Source: Timema cristinae
Lineage: Eukaryota; Arthropoda; Insecta; Phasmatodea; Timematidae
Direction of reading: 5' to 3'
DNA: 64,000 nt
Assembly (NCBI GenBank): GCA_039000515.1
Contig: JBCFYV010000559.1
Span: 210,758 to 274,757, forward strand
Under the pieces are notes generated by a model. That model did not search any database and had not been told where the DNA came from. It was given only the letters and a program-made list of their open reading frames with translations. Below, one piece after another: positions 22,130-31,743 of the stretch; the first letter of the stretch is position 1, and the number at the start of each line of letters is the position of its first letter. The position numbers and the translations under genes are program-made.

Positions 22130-23070
22130 GTCAAAGTCGGGGGAGGATTATAACTCCCTTTTTACAATACATGAACTGACCTATGCCCTGTGCCAGGCGG
22201 GCAGCACAGCTTCCGGACCGGACGACATACTCTATTAAATATTGCAACAGCTGCCTCCTGCCGGACTAGCATTTCTTTCGGACCTCTACAATAGTGTTTG
22301 GGAATCTTGTCAATTCCCAACACTGTGGAGGCAAGCAACCGTTATGCCGATTCATAAATGTGGCAAGGATAAATTACAGCCAACTAGTTATAGACCTATA
22401 GCCTTAACTAGTTGTGTATACAAATGATTGTAAAACATTATAAATAAACGTTTTATATGGTATATAGAATCCCGCAATCTGCTATCTAATATTCAATGTG
22501 ATTTTCGCCTTAACCGATTTACGGTGGATCACCTTGTCCGTCCCGAGATGGCTGTTCGCGACGCCTTTCTCCATAAGCAGCTTCTTCTGGCTGTTTTATT
22601 TGATTTGTAGAAAGGGGACAACACCACCTGCCGGTACGGCAGTTTGAAAACACCTTTTAATTGGGGGTTCCAAGGGAACATCCCTCTTTTTATATCTAGT
22701 TTTATGTCGGATAGATACTTCCGGGTAAGGTTGAATAACACCTTATCCGATTATCTTATTCAATAAAAGGGGGTGCCCCAGGGCAGTCCTTTGAGTTGTA
22801 CGTTGTTCGCTATTGTGATAAATAGCATTTTGGGCAACGTGCGCTTACCTGTTCGTTAATGCCTTTTCGTGGATGACTACGCAATTTATTGCAGTTCATC
22901 AAGTCCCCACAGGTCTGAACGACAGATACAACTCTCTGTAACAATCTTTGGTCGTGGGCATCGAGTAATGTCTTTCGCTTCTTGCAGCCAAGATGACGGT
23001 GGACCACTTCCATAATTACGTGAAATACAGACATCCCCAGTATTTTAATGACCACGTTGTTTTACCATCT
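22130..23070 (+). pseudogene. LINE ORF2 reverse transcriptase, decayed
   Basis: Reads ELTYALCQAGSTASGPDDIL, FPTLWRQATVMPIHKCGKDK, SYRPIALTSC, DHLVRLEMAVRDAFL, LLLAVLFDL, NTTCRYGSLKTPFNWGF, LFISSFMSDRYFRVRLNNTL, KGVPQGSPLSCTLFAIVINS and FVDDYAIYCSSSS, in several frames. These are the RT fingers and palm in the correct order. FVDD is the catalytic box, VPQGSPLS is motif B', and F-x-DL-x-KAYDT-like motif A is damaged (the aspartates fall near a stop). The family is Jockey/I-group by its GPDDI and SDRYFRVR signatures. The 3' end is lost where the Tigger region begins. Confidence 0.85.
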
Positions 23071-23165
23071 CAGAGACCGTAAGTTTCGTTTACCAGTTCT
23101 TAGCTTTTTTGTTCCGATTTTTGTTAATAGTCTTAGCTTTATTTTTTTTTCGTCTATTTTCTGTT

Positions 23166-24660
23166 TCATAGCTTTTTCTTTTTATTTTGCTTCATACCAG
23201 CTTTCTCGGCTAACAGATCATTTTTATAAGGACTTCCTGACAACAATACTGCATAACCTTTCTTCCGCACATTGCTTTTACGTTTTGCTTCAGATACACG
23301 AGGCACAGGGGAAACATCCTCAGGGCGGATGTAAAATGATGACCCCGGCTGTGGATCATAAGTTTTATCTAGGACGGAGGTATTACTGCTCGACGATCCA
23401 GCTTGCAATGAAGGGATTGGCAGTCTTGTCGGTGGGTGGTGGCTCTATAGCATTTACTGCTGATGCCATGGCAGCTGGTGGAAGTGATATTTTCGTTACT
23501 TCTACTGCATTAAAGTCTTCTTCTGAGAAAATGTGCTCATTGTGTGGTTCAATACCACATTTGCTAAATCCATTCACTGCATTGAGTGGAACAGCAGCCT
23601 TCATGTAGGCTTCCCCAAAAATATGACTCACCTGAAATTGCGTCACTGTTCGCCTGGGCTTTTTCTTAAAAACCGTTCGATTGCTTGAACGTAATAGTGT
23701 TCAGGGGCCCCATGAAAGAAACGTCCAAGGGCTGCAGTGAGGTGGTATGCACACCACAGCTGTATGATTGAGTTCAATAGGCTGGCCAGGGCTAATGTTT
23801 TAGTATAATGCTATAGCCCATCTAATATCAACAATACTGGAATCATCTGAGGGTTTAGCATGAAAATGCATAAACCACTGTACAAAAATCTTTGTCTGCA
23901 TCCATCCAGTAAGGTGGCAAGTAAATGCAGTCCCAGGAGGAGCTCCATCTGTCAATTCAGTATTCATCCGAACCCGGTGAAAGATAATGAAAGGGGTGAT
24001 ATAGATGCCCTAGCTGACATACACATTACCAAAGAAGACAAAACCCCTCTTTCGGCTGAGGTGAGAGACCCAACCTTCGTCTACCCCTTAAAAATATAAC
24101 TTTTGAGCTTTTAGACTGGACTGTAGTGAGCCATCTCGTCAACATTGAAAATTCGATGGGCTGGGTAGTTGTGTTTGCCTCTTTTCTCGATCAGGATGTC
24201 AAAAAATTTCTTAACGGCAACCTTGTTAAAACCACTAGATATTGTTGAATAAGTTGACTTAGGCGACCTTAATGTTAACTTTGGATGGCGTTTCCGGAAA
24301 CCAGCGATCCACCCTTTTCCAGCCATCCTGATATCTTTATTAAAATTATGAGGAAGGTTGTTCTTCTTAGCAAGTTCAAATGCTTAACTTTGCAGATCCT
24401 TAATACACATATCGAAAAATCTAGTCTACAACGTTAGTAGATGTTTGTAGATTTCCTGTGATTGTTCCTTAGTAAATACGGATTTACAACCACCAAATTC
24501 CTTTTTGTTGCCTTTGACACGCATATTTTGATTCAACACACTCCTCTTCAAAGTATTCCTAGGAACATTGTATGTGGTTGCAGCGGTTAAGAAAGCCATG
24601 CCGTCCTTCACTGACTATTGATTTTAGCATGTTACCTGAATCCTACGATTACCTTTCTCC
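23166..24660 (-). pseudogene. Tigger/jerky-type transposase 1, dead
   Basis: Minus-strand fragments in order. An HTH_psq-like N-terminus (AFLTAATTYNVPRNTLKRSV, 24426-24611) is followed by a CENP-B-type HTH (WIAGFRKRHPKLTLRSPKST) and DDE entry (IFNVDEMAHYSPV, with the usual DETG as DEMA, 24111-24326). Then GAPPGTA near 23935 and HTTSLQPLDVSFMGPLNTYY near 23720 carry the third catalytic aspartate. Next is the typical C-terminal block (KAAVPLNAVNGFSKCGIEPH, 23383-23646) with a serine-rich tail down to 23166. Intervening frames are broken by stops and indels. The protein would cut and paste a TA-flanked element. No terminal repeats were located. Confidence 0.8.
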
Positions 24661-25404
24661 CTTGCGCTTGTAATTGTAAACCATCGCTCCTAAAACGAAA
24701 AAAATTAAAATATATTTAAAACAATGATAAAAAATTATGAAATGTAAAACTATTCTAATAGAATCATTTTTTTTACGTTTAATACAATATTAGGTATGTA
24801 ATGCCCCTGATTTGACCCTAAAGAATATTTGATAGCATTGACAATATTCTCTTAATTATATATAATATTATTTGAATTATATATTCTATTACTTGGCACT
24901 TAGACCACTTCTTCTTCTTCTTCTTCTAAATTATTCATATATGATAGTTACCAGATTATAACTAGGAAATTACTAGTTATTTCTTGTTGTTAAGTTCCCG
25001 CCCTGAAGTTAGGAGGCATCAGCTACTGTAACTAACTTCAGTGTGTGACGTAAAGTTGAGTCAAAATTACAATGTAAAAGTCTTTTAAAATTAACTTCCT
25101 GCTCTGGAACAACCCAGAACATTGTAGATGTTCAATTTGAGGAAGTGTCTGTTTCTAGGCCATTCTGTATGCTTCTATACATTTTCAAGAACTAAACATT
25201 CTGGTAAGTTCCATTGGACTGAGTTATATCAGGTGGTGTAATCTCAGGGCTTACTGTGATGCCAAGCATTGTCTCGGACGGACGTGTGCTAGGCGCTCGT
25301 CTAGATTGTGTGCAACATGGTCATTTTTCTATCCAAGTATCAATAATTATCATTAAGTATACCAATATCAAACTCTATCTGACGTTAGTTATTTCTATCA
25401 TAAA
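24661..25404. other. AT-rich sequence, possible LTR remnant
   Basis: Contains a CTT microsatellite near 24908-24928. 24988-25449 begins TGTTAAG and ends AACA immediately before PBS-like units, so it could be an eroded solo LTR. No second copy is present to test this. Confidence 0.3.
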
Positions 25405-25665
25405 AATTGAGGCCCAATGTTGGGGAGTAATAACTATTTTATAACGTAACAATTGACTAAACAATCGCGGGACAGTTAAACAAGTAAAAATCCCGTAATG
25501 TTATAAAGACTTCCAAACGTGGGGCATTTATCACCAAAAATATTACGTAAGGTGGCAATTGGCGGCCCAACGTGGACCAGCTATAAAAACATAACAATTG
25601 GCGCCCGAACTAGGGGCCGTTCCGTTATAAGAACGTAACAAATGTCGCCCAACAGTGGGGCGTAA
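25405..25665 (+). repeat. Array of PBS-like units (LTR-retroelement leader remnant)
   Basis: Degenerate tandem units of about 40 bp share the core aattggcgcccaacgtgggg. They occur at about 25411, 25513, 25557 (ggcggcccaacgtgga), 25596 (aattggcgcccgaactaggg) and 25640 (atgtcgcccaacagtggggc), separated by ataaaaacgtaac-like linkers. TGGCGCCCAAC is the primer-binding site sequence of many insect Gypsy-type retrotransposons and its relatives pair with tRNA 3' ends. Why it is repeated is unclear. Confidence 0.55.
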
Positions 25666-27121
25666 CAGGTAACATGAAGTGCTACAAATAATCGTTTATC
25701 ACACATAATTATATTTAAAACCTGTATTAATTATAATTATAATATAATGGTATTAAAAACAAAGATAAATAGTGCAGACGAGCATAATGGCCACAGCGGC
25801 GGGCATATTAGTCACCTACTGGCCGTTGTGCCCGTCCAGACGCCATTAACAAAAGCTTGTTGTCAGACGTCAACAGCGATTAACCATTTCTTAATATTGA
25901 ATTTTGTAGCCAAGTTACCGCTCTTTTAAAACAACTATGTTTAAAAACCCTAGCTTGTTTTACTAAGTTTGTAATAATTACATGAAGTGAGGACTTACCT
26001 TAGATAAGAGGGTATGAAAAACAAAAAAATTGCAATAACTTGTGATCACGCACTTCTTTCTTCTTGTAGTGACTAAACTCAACTAAGGGGACTGTGAGGG
26101 TAACATTCACGTGTTTACCGCAGGATAGCAGCACTGTACAGCCTTACAAACCCGCCTGGCCTTTATGCCCGTCCTTCCCCTACACTAAAACTCTAACGTA
26201 CCAGCTAAACAGACAGGAACTACTTGCAGGTAAAAGTCTTCCTTTGTAATCAGTGTATTCTTGAACTTTTAATCCAGCAACTTTTCCTTTATTTGATATC
26301 CATGATGCTGGATTACACTTTATTTTATTTCCTATCTTTTGATCTTCTTCCATTATTCTAGTGTTAAACTAACTATCCATAAACAAACAATGTATTGGTA
26401 CATAAGATGTGAGCTACACAACAGTCACCAAACCTCAACATGAATATAACACTATAGGAATAATAGAATCATAGCCGCTGTTTTCGCCAAGCACCAACCA
26501 GCTGTACCAAAGATATAATATGCAGAGGGTTTCAGTCATTGACTAAGAACCTTTCTCCATGGAACAATTAAACTATCCCTGACTGTTTCTTATGATCATT
26601 TTATTTTAGAACGTTGAAATTACCCTTCTAAACGTTTGTTCCATACTTATCTTCATTTTGAGATTGTATGACTTGAGGTCCTTTCTTCAGGGACCGATTC
26701 ACCAGGTAATACGATTTAAGATAAAGTTAGGCACAGAAGGGACGAGATAAAGTCAATCTAATACTCTTGCTGACCTTGTAGAACACGTCCATCACGGGTG
26801 TAAATAATCTAGAAGAACTTCAAAGTATCTCAAGTAGGATCGATCGAACAAGCTCAGAGCTCTTCGACAATCAGACGCTTTACTCCACAAAGGAACAAGG
26901 AGATTACGTGGGTTAATTGAGGACTTATTAATGGAAGCTTCAACCTCTTAGCATTTGTTGAAGCGAAGTTCCTCCTTGACTTCATAATATCAACCTTAAT
27001 TAAGAACCCTCAAACGAAACATTCTTACACAATAGTCTCAAATTCACGAAGCTTAAGGTGAGGTGGATAGGAGCACGAGCTAAAAGGTCAGAGTATTTTG
27101 CAGTTTTATAACTAATTTCGC
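25666..27121. other. No recognised feature
   Basis: 1.45 kb of moderately AT-rich sequence without a recognisable open frame, RNA or repeat. Confidence 0.4.
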
Positions 27122-27575
27122 TTTGCTCGTTGTGGGCTTCGCCCCCAAACCCCCAGTGAGTGTAAACTAATGCAATTCCACCGTTGTTTTGAACGTTGAT
27201 TTATTTTTACAATTTTATGACTCTAGCTGCCCCACAAGTGTGTCAGAAAATTTAAAAATGTGTGGAAAATATACAAAATTTACCTAAAATAAAGAAATCT
27301 TGCTCTGGTGCGATCCGTTTGTTTTTTTTCGATAGTTCTTACCTTTTAGCCACAAGAGGCCTCCTAAGAAAGGTCCGTACCGAATTTAAAGTTGCTCCGC
27401 TATTTTGAATTTTTTGGGGATGAAAAAAATTTGTTAACTTCTTGGAATTTTTACGTCGGTTACAGGCTTGAAACTATAAGTTTGCCAAATTTCAAGTTTC
27501 TAGCTCATCTGTAAGTGGGTAAACATTAATATCAGCGAGTGAGTGAGTCAGCCATGTGATTTTATAGTTTAGTGA
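27122..27575 (-). mobile_element. Helitron-like non-autonomous element (candidate)
   Basis: On the minus strand it starts TC (tcactaaactataaaatcac, then atggctgactcactcactcg) and ends with a GC hairpin (gggggcgaagcccac), then gcgaaattag followed by T. The size and the TGACTCACTC block resemble the better Helitron copies at 29751 and 54395. The terminal TTAG deviates from CTRR, so this is tentative. Confidence 0.4.
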
Positions 27576-27736
27576 TAGTCTGGGATGTGCAGTAAGACAA
27601 ATCTGTAACTAGTTGATAAATATTCTCATCCGGATGTCTAACCGAACCAATTTATCATGAATTAAATAGCTGAACTATCATAAATTTGTTATTTACTGTT
27701 ATAGCCGCATCTAAATATAATATTCTTTAAAATGTA

Positions 27737-27885
27737 AAATGACACCTAGACACGGGAATCGAAGGCAGGATTGCAGAATGACCTTAAGCACGGGTCGATG
27801 CCTGGATAGCTCAGTGATTAGAACGTTGATGTACTAAGTCAAAGGTTCCGGTTTCGATTCTCGTGTACAAGTATCATTTTTCAAT
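27737..27885. repeat. Family C palindrome, shortened
   Basis: Left end atgacacctagacacgggaa and right end ttctcgtgtacaagtatcat are inverted. The right arm retains the tRNA-like stretch ctggatagctcagtgattag and a ggtttcgattctcg T-arm-like motif (27812-27870). The centre is largely deleted compared with 42646-42982. Confidence 0.6.
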
Positions 27886-28182
27886 TTAAAGAATATTAAC
27901 TAATTTAATATGAATATTTTTTTCAAATTATTTAGCAAAACTGAATTTAAATAAAACATTAGGGAAAGTTGTTTTAAATATTTGATACTCTAACGACACT
28001 TCTACCATAATTTACAAGCCTACAAATGAGTGCAAAATATAAGATATACCAAATATTATAATACTTACGTTTGTACATACGAATATTTTGAATTTTGACC
28101 GGTTTTCCAATCTAAAACACTAATCTATACTTTGTTTTCAATATGTTTTTAACCATTTTCCTTTAGTTTCTCTTAACCTCTC
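27886..28182. other. No recognised feature
   Basis: AT-rich flank of the Harbinger element. Confidence 0.4.
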
Positions 28183-28415
28183 TTAAGCTGGGGTTTCCTC
28201 GGGTAGCGGCGCCGCAATCAAGCGGCCGTAATATGACGTTGAATGACATCACAAAAACGTTGTCCGTACAAACAATCGAGCGTGGTTTCCTAGATAGCGT
28301 TGACTGCCACCGTCATGCCAAATAGCGGTGCTGCCATTTGTATCACGGCCGTCATTACGGCCACAAACAATTTGGTACCGTTTTTTGAAGTCGTGCGGTG
28401 AACTTTTCACTAAAA

Positions 28416-28526
28416 ATGAGTCAAAATTGGAGTAACGAAGAAGACGAAATATTAATAGATTTTTGCTCTGCGGATATTGGCTTCTTGTTTCTGTTGTATG
28501 GCTTTGAAGTTATGTCTTCTATGTAA
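28416..28526 (+). pseudogene. Harbinger accessory MADF/Myb-like protein, N-terminal stub
   Basis: 36-codon frame MSQNWSNEEDEILIDFCSAD, then unrelated residues to a stop. The opening W-x-x-EEDE-x-LI-x-F matches the first helix of the MADF/Myb-like protein encoded by two-gene Harbinger elements, which brings the transposase to DNA. It runs from the left end toward the transposase stub and loses similarity at about residue 19, i.e. near 28472, the same junction as the transposase stub. The function is inferred from position and motif only. Confidence 0.6.
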
Positions 28527-28747
28527 TTCAGTACATAATCAAAAAACACTTGTGTTAAACGAAAATTTCCCCTAAATTTTTCTTGATTGCAGTGCAGATG
28601 ACGACGCACTAAAATTTCATATGCACCTTCTGTAGCACGGCTTTTATAAATTTTCCTTTCCTCCGAACGTTTCTTGTTGTCGTCTTCTGATGACTCTTCA
28701 TCTTCCAAAAATACTAGTAATGCCAAATCAAGATCATCCATTTTCAA
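28421..28747 (-). pseudogene. Harbinger transposase, N-terminal part
   Basis: 108-residue frame starting at Met 28747 (or Met 28741). It has an acidic leader (LEDEESSEDDNKKRSEERKI), then KSRATEGAYEILVRRHL, KFRGNFRLTQVFFDYVLNYI and NRNKKPISAEQK. These are the pre-catalytic part of DDE_Tnp_4 Harbinger transposases, where PIS-x-EQKLAITLR normally follows. The reading diverges right after AEQK (about 28470), which marks the internal deletion. The DDE triad is missing, so there is no catalytic activity. Confidence 0.85.
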
Positions 28748-28949
28748 ATTACAAATTCATACTTTTCACACCGTCACGACGACATACAAGGGCTAGGTTT
28801 ACATAAGCTGGCCACCGTCACGAAACGGCCGCCACACAGAAGATGGCTAACGCTATATTACGGCCGCTAAATTACCGCACCGCTACCCGAGGAAACCCCA
28901 GCTTTAGAAAGAAGTAGTGTGATCGAAAAAAAAAAAAAGAGCTCGAGAT

Positions 28950-29750
28950 ATTGATAAATGTCGACGTTTCATGACCCCCTTAAACAAAAAAAAAATTGTT
29001 ATTTTTGCGTCCGACTATCTGTGTGTATCTGTATCTCGGACTAGAGATGAAACCATTTCACCGATTGGGCTAAAACTTGGTATTTAGGGTTTTCATAAGG
29101 TCCCCTTGAGGATTTATTCAAGTTAAATATCCAACCCTAAAATTAAGGATAGTTTACTGAAGGGCAAAAAGAGAAGAAAAAAATCAAAATTATTAAAACA
29201 TGCGTTAACAATTTTGATTAAATTTTTTATTTAGGCACTGTTAAGCATTACAAACAAAATAGAAACTCATAATTTCCCATAAAAATGACTTTGTGTGTAT
29301 TTTACATGAGCAGACATTTCCATTGTTGCTCATATCTCCTCAACTATTTGAGATACTAAATAACTTATCATTGTAAATTTATAGTACTATTAAATATAAA
29401 CCTCTTTTGTTTGAAATATATATTTTTAAATAGTTTCTGAGAAATATTCATATACAGAAAGATTTGGCTAATTTGACATTGAATAGTTCGAACCCATGAT
29501 TCCTCATGAAATTTCTATTTAAATTAATGGTAAAAAATAATATTATTTCTAAAATATGAGTTTAAAGATTTGGATAAAAAAAATATTTAGTCTAAACTGC
29601 CCCATATACCGAGAATAATTAACGGCATGAAAGAAATTAAATCTACATTCTTTGTATCCGTGTTATTGACTTAACGATTCTTTCTTAATTAAATACACAT
29701 TGTTACATTAAAAGCAAAGTGAAACTAAAATAAGCAATGTAGTGCTCGTA
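28950..29750 (+). repeat. Interspersed repeat R (copy 1, left part)
   Basis: Matches 46395-46776 plus 51449-51560: tgtcgacgtttc, accgattgggctaaaa, ttggtatttagggttttc, atccaaccctaaa, agtttactgaaggg, then ctcctcaactatttgagata. Non-coding as far as I can see. The superfamily is unknown. It continues after the Helitron at 30461-30640. Confidence 0.65.
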
Positions 29751-30241
29751 TCATTATATATAAAAAATAACATGTCCTGACTGATGACTGACTGACTGAC
29801 TGATTCATCATCGCCGAGCGCAAACTATCAAGGCTACAGGCATGAAATTCGGACTGTATATTCATTTTGTTATGTAGGCACCCACTAAGAAAGAATTTTA
29901 GAAAATTCCACCCAAAGGGGTCAAAATAGGGGATGATAATATGTATGATAATATGTATGAAAGTCCGTCATTTTGAAAGTTACATAAATAAAATTTTGTA
30001 TTTCGGTTATTGACGTAAAACAAATAAATGTGTTTTCAGGAATTTTGGAAATTTTATTTAATAAGGGATGAAAAAGGGGGTGAAATTTCTATCGGACTTG
30101 CATTATTTTTGATCTGAGGTCAAGTTATGGTCATCAACGTAACGTAATATTTTAAATTTATCTGTAAATACATATGTATATTTTCGTATTTGTATATAAT
30201 CAACTTCCACGCGAGCAAAGCCGCGGGCAACTGCTTTCTAG
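29751..30241 (+). mobile_element. Non-autonomous Helitron, copy 1
   Basis: 491 bp starting TC (tcattatatataaaaaataa, preceded by A) and ending CTAG (followed by T). A small hairpin, gccgcgggc, lies about 15 bp before the end. The sequence is nearly colinear with the reverse complement of 54395-55054, including gattcatcatcgccgagcgc and agtccgtcattttgaaagtt. It has no coding capacity. Confidence 0.8.
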
Positions 30242-30460
30242 TTATATATAAAAAATTACTATCTCTATGTTAGTGACACAAAAATAGAATCTATATATGT
30301 GGTGCAGATTTTTAACATGGTGCATATTTTAAAGTTATCGATTTATTGTGTACCAGCTGTCTAGATACTTATTAAAATGGTTAATTCGAATTTAGGATAA
30401 TTCGATTTTTTTTTAGATATTCCTTAGACTTCAGATTAAAAAAGTTCTACTGTATATAGG
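30242..30460. mobile_element. Tigger-like MITE end fragment
   Basis: 30370-30450 (aattcgaatttaggataatt, then ttcagattaaaaaagttcta and ctgta) resembles the right end of a Tigger/pogo MITE ending ACTGTA. The left end was not found. Confidence 0.35.
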
Positions 30461-30640
30461 CTATATATTTTTATTCAGATCTTATGCTCTTTGGTGGAAA
30501 AGATGTTCCTTTTTTCTCAATGTTTTTGTAACAGTATATATATAATTTTTTTCGTTTCACAAATCTTACGAGCTTTTAGTAACTGTCCTCCTTTTTAAGA
30601 TACCATATCATTTATTCAATAATTAAATCTAGATTGCTCA
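30461..30640 (+). repeat. Interspersed repeat R (copy 1, right part)
   Basis: attcagatcttatgctcttt and cgtttcacaaatcttacgag match 51568-51800, showing that repeat R continues past the inserted Helitron. Confidence 0.55.
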
Positions 30641-31743
30641 GGATTTAAGAGTGTTCAATATAGTTATAACCGAAGTTTCTGGTTTAATAAACACAACATT
30701 CAACTGACGGTAATACATTACAAAAACTTGTATTATTATGGAAATCTCTATGCCTTTATTAGTAATGAAAGCTAATTAAAAATCCACTTATTGATTTTTT
30801 ATCATCCAAAAACTTTGTATTTCATGAGGTATAAAAATATATCTACAAAGTAATTAAAAGGACTTCATGAAATGTTTTCAATACACTGGTTGAATATTTG
30901 TAGCGTAGACTTCGTAAGAGAAAATAATGATGTACAATTCTTTAAATCTTATCAGACATTTAACTTTTTTTTTATTCACTCCATTGACTATAGCCAATGT
31001 TACATCTACTGGAATTAAAACGTATCAATGGAAAACCATTTCGAAAATAAACTTCCATTAAACAAAATTTATATTCGAAATTAAATAGTAAAAAATAAAA
31101 TAAAAAATCTTTCAAACCTTTGCCTCATCCTTTTTCAGTATTTTTCCACGACTTATTCAAAGAAAACTTGCTAATCTATGCAAATCTCCGTTCTATTTAA
31201 GTGGCTAACTTTAGAATAACAAACCTGAAAATTCAGCGAAAAAGAAAAGAAACCTTGACATTATAATTAATCAAAGAACAAGTAAATAAGACTTGGCATA
31301 ATACAGAAAATGAATGTTTTTAGTCTTTTTTTTTCACCCACCCTTTTCTATTTTTTAAGAAATTTTGCTTTCTTTTCTTGGCACTGAACTTGGTTGTTAG
31401 GGGTGCTCTGAAAGACAAGATCTGTTTAGACTTACTTTAAATCTTGCAGAAATATAAAGCGTCGTGCACATATTTTTTCTTCTTGTAAAGCTAAGCGCGC
31501 CTTGGGTAAGAGCGTTGGTAGGATTTTCTCGGTCTGCGTTGTAAAGCTTTAGAGAGAAAGCTCGTCCTGACGTCATCGGTCCTAGTCCTCGAAGGTACAG
31601 TCGATGCAAAAAGTTAGGGACTATCACCCCAAACGTTTAATCGAAACAGAATATAGATATTTATTTCCAAAGTGTTTGCCACATTCTATATTACATTTGT
31701 TTCGTAGTGAACTTTCTAACGACAGCTCTTTCTACCGCGCCTT
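30641..31743. other. No recognised feature
   Basis: AT-rich. A short GC-richer block near 31480-31620 has a minus-strand open frame that I do not recognise. Confidence 0.4.

Larger units (their letters stand above)
28183..28906. mobile_element. PIF/Harbinger deletion derivative with TTA TSD
   Basis: 718-bp element (28186-28903) with long terminal inverted repeats. The left starts agctggggtttcctcgggta (then gcgg) and the right end is the exact complement over 24-25 bp, with continuing imperfect similarity (both reach gcggccgtaatat). The 3-bp duplication TTA is at 28183-28185 and 28904-28906. TWA duplications and these ends define PIF/Harbinger. Inside are the beginnings of two genes facing each other, both cut off by one internal deletion. 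Confidence 0.95.

Noticed and set aside
23048..23608. 186-residue plus-strand open frame with hydrophobic N-terminus
   Set aside because: It is antisense to the Tigger 1 C-terminal region and starts in a T-rich tract, so the apparent membrane segments are compositional.
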